Origin: Saccharopolyspora oryzae
GTDB lineage: Bacteria > Actinomycetota > Actinomycetes > Mycobacteriales > Pseudonocardiaceae
Direction: 5' to 3'
Assembly (NCBI RefSeq): GCF_027853915.1
Contig: NZ_JAQGLA010000030.1
Span: 1-64,000, forward strand
DNA: 64,000 bases
This document shows positions 24,993 through 34,359 of the stretch, one piece after another. The position numbers and the translations under genes were made by a program. Numbering within the stretch: the stretch's first letter is position 1; the number at the start of each line of letters is the position of its first letter. The notes beneath the pieces are model-generated. The model saw nothing but the letters and a program-made list of their open reading frames with translations. It searched no databases and was not told where the DNA came from.

Positions 24993-25886
24993 TCACGCCA
25001 GCAGTCGGGCCGGGGTGTCGTGCAGCACTGCGCGCAGGAACTCCGCGCCGAGCCGCCCGTCTTCTTCCGCCCATCCCGCGATCGCCGCCAGCTGTTCGGC
25101 GTACGGGTACGGGATGTTCGGGAAGTCGGTGCCGAGCACGATCCGGTCGGCGTGCTCGGCCAGTCGCGCCGACCAGTCGTCCGGCAGCGACGCGAACTGC
25201 TCGCTGAAGGCGACGCCGACCATGGTGGTGTCGATGTGCACCTTCGAGTACTTGCCCACCAGGTCCAACGCGGTGGCGTGCTCGGGCATTCCGGCGTGCG
25301 CCAGCACCGCGACCAGCTGGGGGTGGCGGTCCAGCACCTGCTCGAACACGTCGAGCCCGGTGTGGGCGCCGGGGCGCGGGCCGTTGCCGCAGTGCACGAC
25401 GACCGGGATCCCGGCCTCCGCGAGCAGCCCCCACGCCGGCTGGAGCAGGTCGTCGCGCGGGTCGAAGGCACCGACCTGGACGTGCACCTTCACGCACTTC
25501 GCACCGGCGTCCAGCGCCTTGGCGAGGTAGGTGCCGACCTCGGGTTCCGGGAAGATCGTCGCCGTCGGCACCGCGCCCGGGGTGCGGTGCCCGAAGTCCA
25601 CCGCCCAGTCGGTCAGCCATTCCGCCATGCCCGGCTTGTGCGCGTAGACCAGCGGCGCGAACGTCGTCACGCCGAGTTCGCGCAGCACCTGCAGGCGGGC
25701 TTCCTCGGGGTGCCGGTAGAAGATCGGCCACTCGACGCCGTAGTGCTCACCGGCCTGGTCGAAGTAGGCCCAGACCTTGTGCAGCACGCGCTCCGGCAGG
25801 AAGTGCGTGTGGATGTCGACCAGGCCCGGGACGCCGAGCCCGGCCAACCAGCCGGGGACCTCGGCGTCGCTGCGCGGCCCCGTCAA
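24993..25886 (-). CDS. amidohydrolase family 2 (TIM-barrel hydrolase/decarboxylase)
   Basis: A 297-residue metal-dependent amidohydrolase of the ACMSD-like group 2. VDIHTHFLP (HxH near residue 22), VVVHCGNG (His), AHAG (His) and [11 protein letters not shown] (Asp) mark the metal site in order. Members hydrolyse or decarboxylate ring or lactone substrates; the target is not evident. TTG 25886 overlaps the smpB stop (TTGA), which implies coupling and makes this the last gene of the smpB transcript. It lies between smpB and ssrA. Confidence 0.8.
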   Translation of the reverse strand: MTGPRSDAEVPGWLAGLGVPGLVDIHTHFLPERVLHKVWAYFDQAGEHYGVEWPIFYRHPEEARLQVLRELGVTTFAPLVYAHKPGMAEWLTDWAVDFGHRTPGAVPTATIFPEPEVGTYLAKALDAGAKCVKVHVQVGAFDPRDDLLQPAWGLLAEAGIPVVVHCGNGPRPGAHTGLDVFEQVLDRHPQLVAVLAHAGMPEHATALDLVGKYSKVHIDTTMVGVAFSEQFASLPDDWSARLAEHADRIVLGTDFPNIPYPYAEQLAAIAGWAEEDGRLGAEFLRAVLHDTPARLLA

Positions 25887-26359
25887 CGCATGCCCTTGCG
25901 GGCGCGGCCGATGGCTCGCTGCATCTCCCGCTGGGCGTCGCGCTTGGCCAGGTCCTGCCGCTTGTCGTGGTCCTTCTTGCCGCGCGCGAGCGCGAGCTCG
26001 ACCTTGGCCCGGCCGTCGCTGAAGTACAGCGACATCGGGATGAGGCTCAGCCCGCTCTCCTTGATCTTGCCGACCAGCCGGAGGATCTCGCTCTTGTGCA
26101 GCAGCAGCTTGCGGGAACGGCGCGGCTCGTGGTTGGTCCACGTCCCCTCGGTGTACTCGGGGATGTGCACGTTGCGCAGCCAGACCTCGCCGTCGTCGAC
26201 GGTGGCGAAGCCGTCCACCAGCTGGGCCTTGCCCTGCCGGAGGCTCTTCACCTCGGTGCCGACGAGCGCGATGCCGGCCTCGTAGGTGTCCAGCACCGCC
26301 CAGTCGTGCCGCGCCTTGCGGTTCTGCGCGATGACCTTGCGGCCGCGTTCCTTCACCAT
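25883..26359 (-). CDS. smpB: SsrA-binding protein SmpB
   Basis: A 158-residue protein that binds tmRNA and brings it to stalled ribosomes. Recognisable parts are [12 protein letters not shown] near the start, [29 protein letters not shown] and the basic tail ending [18 protein letters not shown] that reaches into the empty mRNA channel. The ATG at 26359 (MVKERGRKV) is the conserved start. It is followed with overlap by an amidohydrolase gene and then ssrA on the same strand. Confidence 0.97.
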   Translation of the reverse strand: MVKERGRKVIAQNRKARHDWAVLDTYEAGIALVGTEVKSLRQGKAQLVDGFATVDDGEVWLRNVHIPEYTEGTWTNHEPRRSRKLLLHKSEILRLVGKIKESGLSLIPMSLYFSDGRAKVELALARGKKDHDKRQDLAKRDAQREMQRAIGRARKGMR

Positions 26360-26420
26360 GACAACAACTCTAGCTTCCGTGTCACCCGGGTTTTCCCAGC
26401 CGCGTTCGCGGGTCGAAACA

Positions 26421-26465
26421 CCTCGGGGGCCGCAGCTGCAACCCGTGCAACCGCGACCCCCGAGG
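26421..26465 (-). terminator. hairpin between ftsX and smpB
   Basis: CCTCGGGGG (26421-26429) and CCCCCGAGG (26457-26465) form a 9-bp stem closing a 27-nt loop, immediately downstream of the ftsX stop. It probably reduces read-through from ftsEX to smpB. Confidence 0.5.
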
Positions 26466-26474
26466 GAACTTGCC

Positions 26475-27377
26475 TTACAGGCGCACGTACAGGCGCAGGG
26501 TGACGTAACCCGTGATCGCCGAGACCGCCGCTGCGACCAGCAGCAGGATCGGCGAGACGACCGCGATGTCACCCCATTCGATGTTGGGGATGATGCCGGT
26601 GCCGAACACCGGCGCCATGACGCGGTCGATGAACGTCGCCTTGGCGATCAGCAGACCGCCGATGGCCAGCACCGCGCCGATCAGACCGGAGACCACCGCT
26701 TCCAGGAGGAACGGCAGCTGGGTGTACCAGCGGGTCGCGCCGACGAGGCGCATGATGCCGGTCTCGGTGCGCCGGGTGAACGCCGAGAGCTGGATGGTGT
26801 TGGAGATCAGCAGCAGCGCCGCCAGCGCCTGGATCAGCGCGATCGCGAACGTGGCGTTGCGGAAGCCGTTGAGCACGTCGAACATGCGGTTCAGGTACTC
26901 GGCCTGGTTGACCACGTTGTCCACGCCGGGACGGCCCTGGAACTCCTGCTGGACCGCACCGAAGCGCTCCGGGTCGCTCAGCTTGACCCGCAGCGAGGCG
27001 GGCATCGCCTCGGTGCGGGCGACGTCGCGCAGCTCCGGCTGCGACGCGAAGACCTTCTTGAAGCTCTCGAACGCCTGCTGGCGGTTCTCGTACTTCACCG
27101 CTTCGACGCCGGGGACGTTCTTGAGGTCGGACATGATGTTCGCGCAGGGCTGCTGGGTGCAGTCGTTGTCGTTCGCGCTGACGTCGTCGGTCATGAACAC
27201 CACGACCTCGACGCGGTCCTGGTAGGTCTCCTGCATCTTGTCGATCATCCGGACCACGAGGAGACCGCCGCCGAGCAGACCGACCGAAATGGCGGTCGTC
27301 AGGATCATCGCGATGGTCATCGTCACGTTGCGCCGCAGGCCGTTGACGACCTCGCTGAATACGAAGCTCGCGCGCAT
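26475..27377 (-). CDS. ftsX: cell division protein FtsX
   Basis: A 300-residue integral membrane partner of the FtsE ATPase. Helix 1 is near residues 20-43 and three further helices lie in the C-terminal FtsX domain, with a large extracytoplasmic domain (about 45-165) between. That loop carries two cysteines (DCTQQPC), as in mycobacterial FtsX. FtsEX couples cytoplasmic ATP hydrolysis to activation of peptidoglycan hydrolases (RipC in mycobacteria). It lies 57 nt downstream of ftsE and in the conserved order prfB-ftsE-ftsX-smpB. Confidence 0.96.
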   Translation of the reverse strand: MRASFVFSEVVNGLRRNVTMTIAMILTTAISVGLLGGGLLVVRMIDKMQETYQDRVEVVVFMTDDVSANDNDCTQQPCANIMSDLKNVPGVEAVKYENRQQAFESFKKVFASQPELRDVARTEAMPASLRVKLSDPERFGAVQQEFQGRPGVDNVVNQAEYLNRMFDVLNGFRNATFAIALIQALAALLLISNTIQLSAFTRRTETGIMRLVGATRWYTQLPFLLEAVVSGLIGAVLAIGGLLIAKATFIDRVMAPVFGTGIIPNIEWGDIAVVSPILLLVAAAVSAITGYVTLRLYVRL

Positions 27378-27434
27378 CTTTAGTCAGCTTTCCTAGCCGG
27401 TCGGGGGTGTGTCAGTGCCGCAGGTTCGGGGGGC

Positions 27435-28124
27435 CTAGCGGCCGACGCCGTAGACGCCGCGGGCGTCGTCGCGAATGACGCGACCGAGGCTCAGCTCGAC
27501 CACGCGGCGCCGCATCGAGTCGACGATCGAGTGGTCGTGGGTGGCCATCACGACGGTGGTGCCGGTGCGGTTGATCCGCTCCAGCAGCAGCATGATGTCC
27601 TGGCTGGTGTCGGGGTCGAGGTTTCCGGTCGGCTCGTCGCAGAGCAGCACCAGTGGGCGGTTGACGAAGGCCCGCGCGATCGCGACGCGCTGCTGCTCAC
27701 CACCGGAGAGCTCGTGCGGCATCCGGTCGGCCTTGCCGTCCAGACCGACGAGCTGCAGCACCTGCGGCACCACCCGGCGGATGTCGTTGCGCGGCTTGCC
27801 GATGACTTCCAGCGCGAACGCCACGTTCTCCGCGACGGTCTTGTTGTTCAGCAGCCGGAAGTCCTGGAAGACGCAGCCGATGCGCTGGCGCAGGCGCGGG
27901 ACGCGGCGCCGCGGCAGCTTCGCCACGTTCCAGTCGGCGACGAAGACCCGACCGCGGCTGGGCACGTCCTCGCGCAGCAGCAGACGCATGAACGTCGACT
28001 TGCCGGACCCGGACGGGCCGATGAGGAAGACGAACTCGCCCTTCTCGATGCCTACCGAGACATCGTCGAGAGCGGGCCTGGTCGACGTCTTGTACGTCTT
28101 TGACACGTGCTCAAGGCGGATCAC
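27435..28124 (-). CDS. ftsE: cell division ATP-binding protein FtsE
   Basis: A 229-residue ABC ATPase. Walker A is GPSGSGKS near residue 36, the Q loop is in VFQDFRLL, the signature is LSGGEQQR, Walker B is [11 protein letters not shown], and the switch histidine is in MATHDHS. It pairs with FtsX to control cell-wall hydrolysis at division. GTG 28124 is the start. The gene lies 127 bp downstream of prfB, a classical actinobacterial arrangement. Confidence 0.97.
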   Translation of the reverse strand: MIRLEHVSKTYKTSTRPALDDVSVGIEKGEFVFLIGPSGSGKSTFMRLLLREDVPSRGRVFVADWNVAKLPRRRVPRLRQRIGCVFQDFRLLNNKTVAENVAFALEVIGKPRNDIRRVVPQVLQLVGLDGKADRMPHELSGGEQQRVAIARAFVNRPLVLLCDEPTGNLDPDTSQDIMLLLERINRTGTTVVMATHDHSIVDSMRRRVVELSLGRVIRDDARGVYGVGR

Positions 28125-28227
28125 AGGGCGTGAGTTTACCTGCGTCCATAAGGGGGACCGCGACTCACCCGGTTCGGCGGTGCGTCCTTGATCACCTTCG
28201 CGTTCCGCCTGGTAGCGGCACGTGCCC

Positions 28228-28269
28228 GTCAGGCCACGCTCCGCTGCCCGGTCAGGCCACGCTCTGCTG
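28228..28269. repeat. short tandem duplication at the prfB 3' end
   Basis: The 19-nt sequence GTCAGGCCACGCTCCGCTG occurs at 28228-28246 and again, with one mismatch, at 28251-28269. The second copy covers the prfB stop and last codons, so a small tail segment of the gene has been duplicated downstream with a period of 23 nt. Confidence 0.7.
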
Positions 28270-29358
28270 CTGGCGGCGCCAGCGGATGCCTGCCTCGAGG
28301 AACCCGTCGATGTCGCCGTCGAGGACCGCGTCGGGGTTGCCGACCTCGTGCTCGGTGCGCAGGTCCTTGACCATCTGGTACGGGTGCAGGACGTAGGAGC
28401 GCATCTGGTTGCCCCAGCTGGACCCGCTGTCCTTGAGCGCGTCGAGCTCGGCGCGCTCCTCCTCCTTCTTGCGGGCGAGCAGCTTGGCCTGCAGGACGCG
28501 CATCGCGGCGGCCTTGTTCTGCAGCTGCGACTTCTCGTTCTGGCAGGACACCACGATGCCGGTCGGGATGTGCGTGATGCGCACCGCCGAGTCGGTGGTG
28601 TTGACGCTCTGCCCGCCGGGGCCGGAGGACCGGAACACGTCGACCCGGATGTCCTTCTCCGGGATCTCGACGCTGTCGGTCTCCTCCACGACCGGCAGGA
28701 CCTCGACGCCGACGAAGGAGGTCTGGCGGCGGCCCTGGTTGTCGAACGGCGAGATGCGCACCAGGCGGTGCGTGCCCTGCTCGACGGAGAGGGTGCCGTA
28801 GGCGTAGGGGGCGTTGATCCGGAAGGTGGCGGACTTCAGCCCGGCCTCTTCGGCGTAGGAGGTGTCGTAGACCTCGGTCGGGTAGGAGTGCCGCTCCGCC
28901 CACCGCAGGTACATCCGCATCATCATCTCGGCGAAGTCGGCGGCGTCGACGCCACCGGCCTCGGCTCGGATGGTGACCATCGCCTCGCGCTGGTCGTACT
29001 CGCCGGACAGCAGGGTGCGGACCTCGAGCGTCTCCAGGTCCTTCGCGAGGGACTCGCGCTCCTGGTCGGCCTCGGCCAGCCCGGAGGTGTCGCCCTCGTC
29101 CTCGCTGAGCTCGTAGAGGACCTCCAGGTCCTCGATGCGCTGCCGCAGCTCGGTGACCCGGCGCAGCTCGGCCTGCCGGTGCACGAGCTGGCTGCTGACC
29201 CGCTGCGCGTGATCGACGTCGTCCCAGAGGTCGGGCTTGGCCGCCTCGGTTTCCAGCTCCGCGATATTCGCGCGCAGAGCGTCCAGATCCATCACGCTCT
29301 CGATGCCCTCGAGGGTGTTGGTCAGTTCCTTGAGCGAAGCTGCGACGTCGGGATTCAC
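28252..29358 (-). CDS. prfB: peptide chain release factor 2
   Basis: A 368-residue class I release factor that reads UGA and UAA. The SPF specificity motif is in RISPFDNQG, and the GGQ peptidyl-hydrolase motif is in [10 protein letters not shown]. The length is full and the frame is continuous from GTG 29358, so the programmed frameshift found in most bacterial prfB genes is absent, as is known for actinobacteria. It heads the prfB-ftsE-ftsX-smpB order. Confidence 0.97.
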   Translation of the reverse strand: MNPDVAASLKELTNTLEGIESVMDLDALRANIAELETEAAKPDLWDDVDHAQRVSSQLVHRQAELRRVTELRQRIEDLEVLYELSEDEGDTSGLAEADQERESLAKDLETLEVRTLLSGEYDQREAMVTIRAEAGGVDAADFAEMMMRMYLRWAERHSYPTEVYDTSYAEEAGLKSATFRINAPYAYGTLSVEQGTHRLVRISPFDNQGRRQTSFVGVEVLPVVEETDSVEIPEKDIRVDVFRSSGPGGQSVNTTDSAVRITHIPTGIVVSCQNEKSQLQNKAAAMRVLQAKLLARKKEEERAELDALKDSGSSWGNQMRSYVLHPYQMVKDLRTEHEVGNPDAVLDGDIDGFLEAGIRWRRQQQSVA

Positions 29359-29464
29359 AGTGCTCAGCGTACTTCACCGAGCACGGGCCGCCCACGAGGA
29401 CGGCCCGTTCTCCATTTGCCCTCGACTGCCCGCTCCGCCGCGCGGAGCGAGCAGCTGCACCGGA

Positions 29465-29962
29465 TCAGTCCGGGATGGCGTCGAGGAGCTTGATGATCGC
29501 CCGGTTGTAGGCCACCGTGAAGTCCGCGGCCGCCTTCTCGTACGGGTCGCCCGCGGTCTTGGCCGCGTTCTTCGCCTCGTCCATCTTCACCGCGTACTGG
29601 CCGCGGGCCGCTTCGACCAGGCCCGCGCGCTGCTTGGGCGTCAGCGAACCGGAGTGGACCAGTCGCAGGATCAGCGGGCTGCGGACGTTGTCCGGGCCCG
29701 GCTCGGTGTTCAGCCACGACTTGAAGGCCCGCTTGCCGGCCGCGGTGATCGCGTACTGCTGGCTGGAGCGCGGTCCTTGCTTGCCGAGGCGCAGCAGGCC
29801 GGCGTCGGTCAGCGCGGGCAGCTCCCGGTAAACCTGGCTGCGGGTCACGCTGAAGAACCCTCCGAAGCGCTCGGTGGCAGCAGCAACCAGCTGGCCACCG
29901 GTCTTCGGACCTTCGTGCAGTAGTCCCAACAGGGCAGCGGATGTCGCATTCAGCTCGGTCAC
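29465..29962 (-). CDS. PadR-family transcriptional regulator
   Basis: A 165-residue winged-helix regulator. The N-terminal PadR domain (LLGLLHEGPKTGGQLVAAA, FFSVTRSQVYRELPAL, YAITAAGKRAF) is followed by a helical C-terminal domain for dimerisation. GTG 29962 gives VTELNATSAALLG; the frame is open further upstream but that part has no PadR features. Two copies of a CCAC-N-GTGG palindrome lie 30-62 nt upstream (29992-30024) and could be its own operator. Confidence 0.85.
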   Translation of the reverse strand: MTELNATSAALLGLLHEGPKTGGQLVAAATERFGGFFSVTRSQVYRELPALTDAGLLRLGKQGPRSSQQYAITAAGKRAFKSWLNTEPGPDNVRSPLILRLVHSGSLTPKQRAGLVEAARGQYAVKMDEAKNAAKTAGDPYEKAAADFTVAYNRAIIKLLDAIPD

Positions 29963-29991
29963 ACTGCCACGGTGCCATGCTCGCGCCGAGC

Positions 29992-30024
29992 TGTCCACAG
30001 TGGTCGCCAGTTCTGTCCACTGTG
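29992..30024. promoter_or_regulatory. paired CCACWGTGG palindromes upstream of PadR gene
   Basis: TGTCCACAGTGG at 29992-30003 and TGTCCACTGTGG at 30013-30024 are spaced 21 bp start to start, about two helical turns, on one DNA face. PadR proteins usually bind paired dyads near their own promoters. The same 9-mer also occurs within unrelated genes, which weakens the case. Confidence 0.4.
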
Positions 30025-30303
30025 GTTGCAGCGGACTGGGCCGAGTGGACGAACGGTTGCGCCATCGGCGCAGCGGCCGGACGACTGCCACCCCGGCGGA
30101 CCGGACACATTGCGCAGCCGGTTCCCGGCGAGCGCCTGCACGCATTGCTACGAGCACGAGCGCCGTTCGCCTGGACGGGCGTTCTTGGCTGCGCAATGAG
30201 GTGCTATCGGGTTCTGGAACTGCCCAACGGCGCCCGGTCGCACGCACTGTGGCTCTGGGCCGGCCAGTCGACGGCCGGGCGACCTAGCAGGAGGTGCGGG
30301 AAA

Positions 30304-30522
30304 GTGCATCGCAGTTGGTTGCGTACCAAGGTCAACGAGAGCAAGTCCAAGGTGACCAGCAAGGTCGCGGAACGCGCGAAGTCGCTGGTGCCCAGGCCGC
30401 GCGAAGGTGAAACCGACTCCTGCATGGTCTGCGGCAGGTCGATGCGCCAGACCGGCACGGTGCGGGGCGACGGCAGGGTCTGCTCCCCCGGCTGCGCCCG
30501 CCAGTGGGCCCAAGGCCTCTAG
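30304..30522 (+). CDS. small zinc-ribbon-like protein
   Basis: A 72-residue protein with a basic helical N-terminal half (SWLRTKVNESKSKVTSKVAE) and a C-terminal CMVCGRSM ... CSPGC pair of knuckles that could bind zinc. GTG 30304 follows an AGGAGG ribosome site 9 nt upstream, which is good support for a real gene. I do not recognise the family. It is divergent from the PadR gene and its stop lies 60 nt before the tRNA gene on the other strand. Confidence 0.6.
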   Translation: MHRSWLRTKVNESKSKVTSKVAERAKSLVPRPREGETDSCMVCGRSMRQTGTVRGDGRVCSPGCARQWAQGL

Positions 30523-30542
30523 ACCACAGACTCGGAAGACGA

Positions 30543-30584
30543 AAAAGGGAAAGCCCCCGACCGAAGTCGAAGGCTTTCCCTTTT
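30543..30584 (-). terminator. intrinsic terminator of initiator tRNA copy 1
   Basis: AAAAGGGAAAGCC (30543-30555) and its complement (30572-30584) form a 13-bp stem with a 16-nt loop. On the minus strand the stem ends in a T run, giving a classical rho-independent terminator 3 nt past the tRNA. Confidence 0.85.
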
Positions 30585-30586
30585 AG

Positions 30587-30660
30587 TAGCGGGGACAGGA
30601 TTCGAACCTGCGACCTCTGGGTTATGAGCCCAGCGAGCTACCGAACTGCTCCACCCCGCG
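30587..30660 (-). tRNA. initiator tRNA-fMet (CAT), copy 1
   Basis: A 74-nt cloverleaf with anticodon CAT in the loop CTCATAA. Initiator features are present: the anticodon stem has three consecutive G:C pairs (CTGGG/CCCAG), and position 1 (C) faces T at position 72, so the top acceptor pair is unformed. The acceptor CGCGGGG pairs with CCCCGC. CCA is not encoded. An identical copy lies at 31042-31115. Confidence 0.95.
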
Positions 30661-31000
30661 CCAGCAACCTTTCCGGCTGCGCTCTTCTGTTGTGCCGCTA
30701 ACTTTACACACCCCCAAAACCCCACCGACAAGGGGGTCCCCAAAACCCAAAAAACCCACCCCCACCAGCAAAAACACCCCACCGAAAGGTCTAGCCAACC
30801 CCGGAAGGCCGCAGAACCCCGAGAACAGAGATTTCGCCGCGCTCCCCGGCGCAGGACCACCACCGACGGCAAAGCCAAAAAGCTGGTCTCCACCCAGGCC
30901 GGGAACGCACCCCCAGGCGAGGAGCCGACGAAAAGCGACCACCGCACCGTGGGGGTTTACGGGGGCTCGGCCCCCGTATGGAAATGAAGTCCAACGGGAA
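30661..31000. other. intergenic spacer between the two initiator tRNAs, G-rich on minus strand
   Basis: No gene is seen. Between about 30709 and 30790 the minus strand has repeated runs of three to five G separated by T-rich loops (for example GGGTTTTTTGGGTTTTGGGG), a pattern able to form G-quadruplexes in DNA or in any transcript of tRNA copy 1. A TACGGGGG/CCCCCGTA hairpin sits at 30958-30978. Confidence 0.5.
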
Positions 31001-31027
31001 AAGGGCCCCGACATCGTCGGGGCCCTT
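31001..31027 (-). terminator. intrinsic terminator of initiator tRNA copy 2
   Basis: AAGGGCCCCGAC (31001-31012), loop ATC, and the exact complement (31016-31027) form a 12-bp stem followed on the minus strand by TTCC. It lies 14 nt past the tRNA. Confidence 0.8.
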
Positions 31028-31041
31028 GACCATTCGAATGG

Positions 31042-31115
31042 TAGCGGGGACAGGATTCGAACCTGCGACCTCTGGGTTATGAGCCCAGCGAGCTACCGAA
31101 CTGCTCCACCCCGCG
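31042..31115 (-). tRNA. initiator tRNA-fMet (CAT), copy 2
   Basis: Its 74 nt are identical to the copy at 30587-30660, with the same C1:T72 mismatch, CAT anticodon and G:C-rich anticodon stem. Each copy has its own terminator, so the pair appears to be transcribed separately. Confidence 0.95.
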
Positions 31116-31219
31116 TCGTGTGTCCTTAACCTTACGGACTGCGGAAGCCTAGTGCAAATCCGGGGGCCTGAAAAGTGACGCACGGCATTCTGCACCCGAT
31201 CGGACGTCTCGGAAACGCC

Positions 31220-31252
31220 GAGGGGCGAGGACCGCCGCGGTCCTCGCCCCTC
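31220..31252 (-). terminator. hairpin terminator of the UPF0182 gene
   Basis: A 14-bp stem (GAGGGGCGAGGACC at 31220-31233 with 31239-31252) and a 5-nt loop lie 16 nt beyond the UPF0182 stop. Confidence 0.75.
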
Positions 31253-31268
31253 ACTGCGAATCGGCTGG

Positions 31269-34169
31269 TCAGCCGCCGCTGCCCTGCGACTTCTCGAAGC
31301 GCTTGATGGCGTCGTCGAGCTGCTGGTAGGCCGAGCCCAGGTCACCGAAGTTGCCGGACTGCTGCGCCTTCCGGACGTGCTCCAGGGCGGCCCGGATGTC
31401 GCTGACGGACTTGTCCAGCTCCGGGTTGCCGCCCGGCGTCTGCCCCGGCGGCGGGGTCTGCCCCGGTGCCGGCGGCTGCTGGTGCTCGCCGGTCTGGGTG
31501 CCCTGCCCGGCGCCGGAGCCGAACACCTGGTCCAGCGCGCCCTGCAGGGTCTCGGAGAAGCCGACCTTGCCGCCGAAGGACACCAGCACCCGGGCCAGCT
31601 GCGGGTAGGACTCCTGCTCGTTGCGCTGGATGTAGATCGGCTCGATGTAGAGCAGACCGCCCGCCACCGGCAGCGTCAGCAGGTTGCCGAAGATCGCGTT
31701 GACGTTCGGGTTGTTGAACAGGGTGCGGTTCTCGGTGACCTCCGGAGTCGACTCCATCTGGTTCTGCACCTGGTTCGGACCCGGCGTGAGGGTGTTGGTC
31801 GGCAATCTCAGCACCCTGAGCTTGCCGTAGTCCTGCGGATCCGAGGAGGCCGAAACCCACGCCGACATGTTCTGCCGCTTCAGCGCGGTGAGCGCACTGG
31901 TCAGCTGGAAGGTCGGGTCCTTCTGGTCACCGATCTGCGCCAGCACGTAGTAGGGCGGCTGCTGCCCTTCGGCGCTGGCCGTGTTGCCGCGAGCGGTCGG
32001 GTCGGACGGCACCTCCCAGAAGGTCTGGGTGGAGAAGAAGTCGCCCGGGTTGTCGACGTGGTACTCGGTGAGCAGCTTGCGCTGCACCTTGAAGATGTCC
32101 TCCGGGTACCGGAAGTGGTCGCGCAGCTCGGGGCTGATCTCGCTGGACGGCTTGACCACGCCCGGGAACACGCCCTCCCAGGCCTTGAGCACCGGGTCCT
32201 TGTCGTCCACCGAGTAGAGCTCGACGTTGCCGTCGTAGGCGTCGACGGTGGCCTTGACCGAGTTGCGGATGTAGTTGATCTGCTGGTTCGGCTGCCGCTC
32301 GACGCCGGTGAGGGTGTCGTTGGTGGCCTCGCCAAGCTCGGTCAGCTGCGAGTACGGGTAGTTGTTCAGCGTGGTGTAGCCGTCGACGATCCACTTGATG
32401 CGGCCGTCGACCACCGCCGGGTACGGGTCGCCGTCGAGCTTCAGCCAGGGCGCGACCTTCTGCACGCGGTCTCGCGGGTTGCGCTCGTACATGATCTTCG
32501 AGTCGCTGCCGATCACACCGCTGAACAGGAAGTTCCGCTCGCCGTAGTAGGCGGCGAAGACCATCCGCTGGAACAGGTTGCCGACCGGGACACCGCCGAG
32601 GCCGGTGTAGGTGTACTGCTGCTGGTCGGTGTCGTACTCGCGCGGCGCCTCGCCCGGGTTGCCGCCGACGATCACGTAGTCGTTGCGGCCCACCAGCTCG
32701 CCGTAGTAGACGCGCGGCTGCTTGACCGGGATGGCGCCCTTGCCGTCGTTGGCCACGTCGCTGATCTGGAAGACCGGGTAGCCGCCCTGGGTGGCGCCTT
32801 CGCGGAAGGTCGAGTCGACCCGGTCGGCCGGCGCGGCGACGAAACCGTTGCCGTGCGTGTAGACGGTGTGCCGGTTGATCCAGTTCTGCTGGTTGACCGC
32901 CAGGCCGTCGGTGTTGAGCTCGCGCAGCGCCACCAGGTAGTCGCGGAGCTTGCCGTCGCCGTCGCGGTAGCGGTCGACGTCCAGCTTGTCGGTGAAGCCG
33001 TAGAAGTTGTACTGCTGGGTCAGCTGGGTGAACGTCGGGGCCAGCACGTTCGGGTCCAGCAGCCGGATGTTCGGGATGGTGCCCTTGTCCGCGGCGACCT
33101 CGTTGGGCTGCAGCTGGGTGCGGCCCGGGTAGTCGGTGATGTCGACCTTGTCCGGGCCGATGCCGAACGCCGACTTCGTCGCCGCCAGGTTGCGCTCGAT
33201 CGACTCGGCCTCGCGCTGGTTGGCGTTCGGCCGCACCGAGAACTGCTCGAGCAGGGCCGGCCACACCGCGCCGACCACCACGCTGGACAGCACCAGCAGC
33301 ACCGCGGCCAGCGCCGGGATCTGCAGGTTCTTCAGGAAGATCACCGCGAAGAACGCCAGGGCGCAGAACACCGCGATGCACATCAGGATCAGCTTGGCGG
33401 GCATCACCGCGTTCAGGTCGGTGTAGCTGGCACCGGTGAACAGCGAGTTGCGCTGGGACAGCAGCAGGTCGTAGCGGTCCAGGAAGTAGCTGACCGCCTT
33501 GAGCAGCACGAACAGCCCGGCCAGCACCGCGAGCTGGACGCGCGCGGGCATGGACAGCTGCCCGGAGCGACCAGCCAGCCGGATGCCGCCGAAGATGTAG
33601 TGGGTGATCAGCGCACCGATGAACGACACGGTGACCGCGATGAACGCCCACGACAGCAGGAGCCGCCAGAACGGCAGCTGGAACGTGTAGAAGCTGATGT
33701 CGTTGCCGAACTCCGGGTCGGTCTGCCCGAACGGCACGCTGTGCAGCCACAGCTGCAGGGTCTGCCAGTCGGCCTGCGCGGCCAGCCCGCCGATCACGCC
33801 GATCACGATCGGGATGCCCAGGCCGAACAGCCGGGACCGCTCGGTGACCACCGTGCGGTACCGCGCCAGCGGGTCGTCCGGGCCGCTGATCGGCACGAAC
33901 ACCGGCCGGTTGCGGTAGGCCAACCACAGGTTCAGGCCCAGCACCACGCCGAGGAAGACCGCGGCGCCCACTCCGAGCCCGGCACGGGAGAACAGCTGGG
34001 TGGTGAAGACCCCCCGATAGCCGACCTCCCCGTACCAGAGCCAGTCCACGTAGGTGCCCAGCAGACGCGATCCGGCGATCAGGGCGACCAGCACGATGCC
34101 GCCCAGGATCAGCAGTATCCGACTTCGCCGGGACAGTTTCGGCATTCCGACCGGGGGCCGCATGGCCAC
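31269..34169 (-). CDS. UPF0182 family membrane protein (COG1615)
   Basis: A 966-residue membrane protein of the UPF0182 family, corresponding to Rv3193c of M. tuberculosis. About seven hydrophobic helices fill residues 18-310, followed by a large extracytoplasmic domain and a C-terminal Pro/Gly-rich linker and helix (GDLGSAYQQLDDAIKRFEKS). The function is unknown; the envelope topology and conservation suggest a cell-envelope role. The GTG at 34169 starts VAMRPPVG; the ATG two codons later is possible. The neighbours (PDZ-Lon protease, DUF2342) are in the mycobacterial order. Confidence 0.95.
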   Translation of the reverse strand: MAMRPPVGMPKLSRRSRILLILGGIVLVALIAGSRLLGTYVDWLWYGEVGYRGVFTTQLFSRAGLGVGAAVFLGVVLGLNLWLAYRNRPVFVPISGPDDPLARYRTVVTERSRLFGLGIPIVIGVIGGLAAQADWQTLQLWLHSVPFGQTDPEFGNDISFYTFQLPFWRLLLSWAFIAVTVSFIGALITHYIFGGIRLAGRSGQLSMPARVQLAVLAGLFVLLKAVSYFLDRYDLLLSQRNSLFTGASYTDLNAVMPAKLILMCIAVFCALAFFAVIFLKNLQIPALAAVLLVLSSVVVGAVWPALLEQFSVRPNANQREAESIERNLAATKSAFGIGPDKVDITDYPGRTQLQPNEVAADKGTIPNIRLLDPNVLAPTFTQLTQQYNFYGFTDKLDVDRYRDGDGKLRDYLVALRELNTDGLAVNQQNWINRHTVYTHGNGFVAAPADRVDSTFREGATQGGYPVFQISDVANDGKGAIPVKQPRVYYGELVGRNDYVIVGGNPGEAPREYDTDQQQYTYTGLGGVPVGNLFQRMVFAAYYGERNFLFSGVIGSDSKIMYERNPRDRVQKVAPWLKLDGDPYPAVVDGRIKWIVDGYTTLNNYPYSQLTELGEATNDTLTGVERQPNQQINYIRNSVKATVDAYDGNVELYSVDDKDPVLKAWEGVFPGVVKPSSEISPELRDHFRYPEDIFKVQRKLLTEYHVDNPGDFFSTQTFWEVPSDPTARGNTASAEGQQPPYYVLAQIGDQKDPTFQLTSALTALKRQNMSAWVSASSDPQDYGKLRVLRLPTNTLTPGPNQVQNQMESTPEVTENRTLFNNPNVNAIFGNLLTLPVAGGLLYIEPIYIQRNEQESYPQLARVLVSFGGKVGFSETLQGALDQVFGSGAGQGTQTGEHQQPPAPGQTPPPGQTPGGNPELDKSVSDIRAALEHVRKAQQSGNFGDLGSAYQQLDDAIKRFEKSQGSGG

Positions 34170-34359
34170 AGCGCACGCTCCTGGTGACGATCAGCGGGCA
34201 GGTGGGGGCGGTGCCGGTGCCAACCACCACCGACCGCCCTCGTGATGTTCAACTCTACGGCCCCGGTGTGAAGTTCCTGGAAGGGGCTTCGCGAATTGGA
34301 TTAATCCGACATCTCGCCGCGCCGGGGTGCGCCGTTCGGGCCGCCGCGGCGGTGCGACC

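Noticed and set aside
28252-29358. Programmed +1 frameshift in prfB
   Set aside because: The reading frame is continuous and no in-frame TGA with a slippery site is present, as usual for actinobacteria.
30622-31014. Minus-strand frame rich in Gly/Val/Phe between the tRNAs
   Set aside because: It is a translation of the G-run spacer and tRNA sequence and has no gene-like codon pattern.
31377-34187. A 936-codon plus-strand frame opposite the UPF0182 gene
   Set aside because: It is composed of low-complexity Arg/Val/Leu-rich sequence antisense to a conserved gene; no ribosome site or motif supports it.
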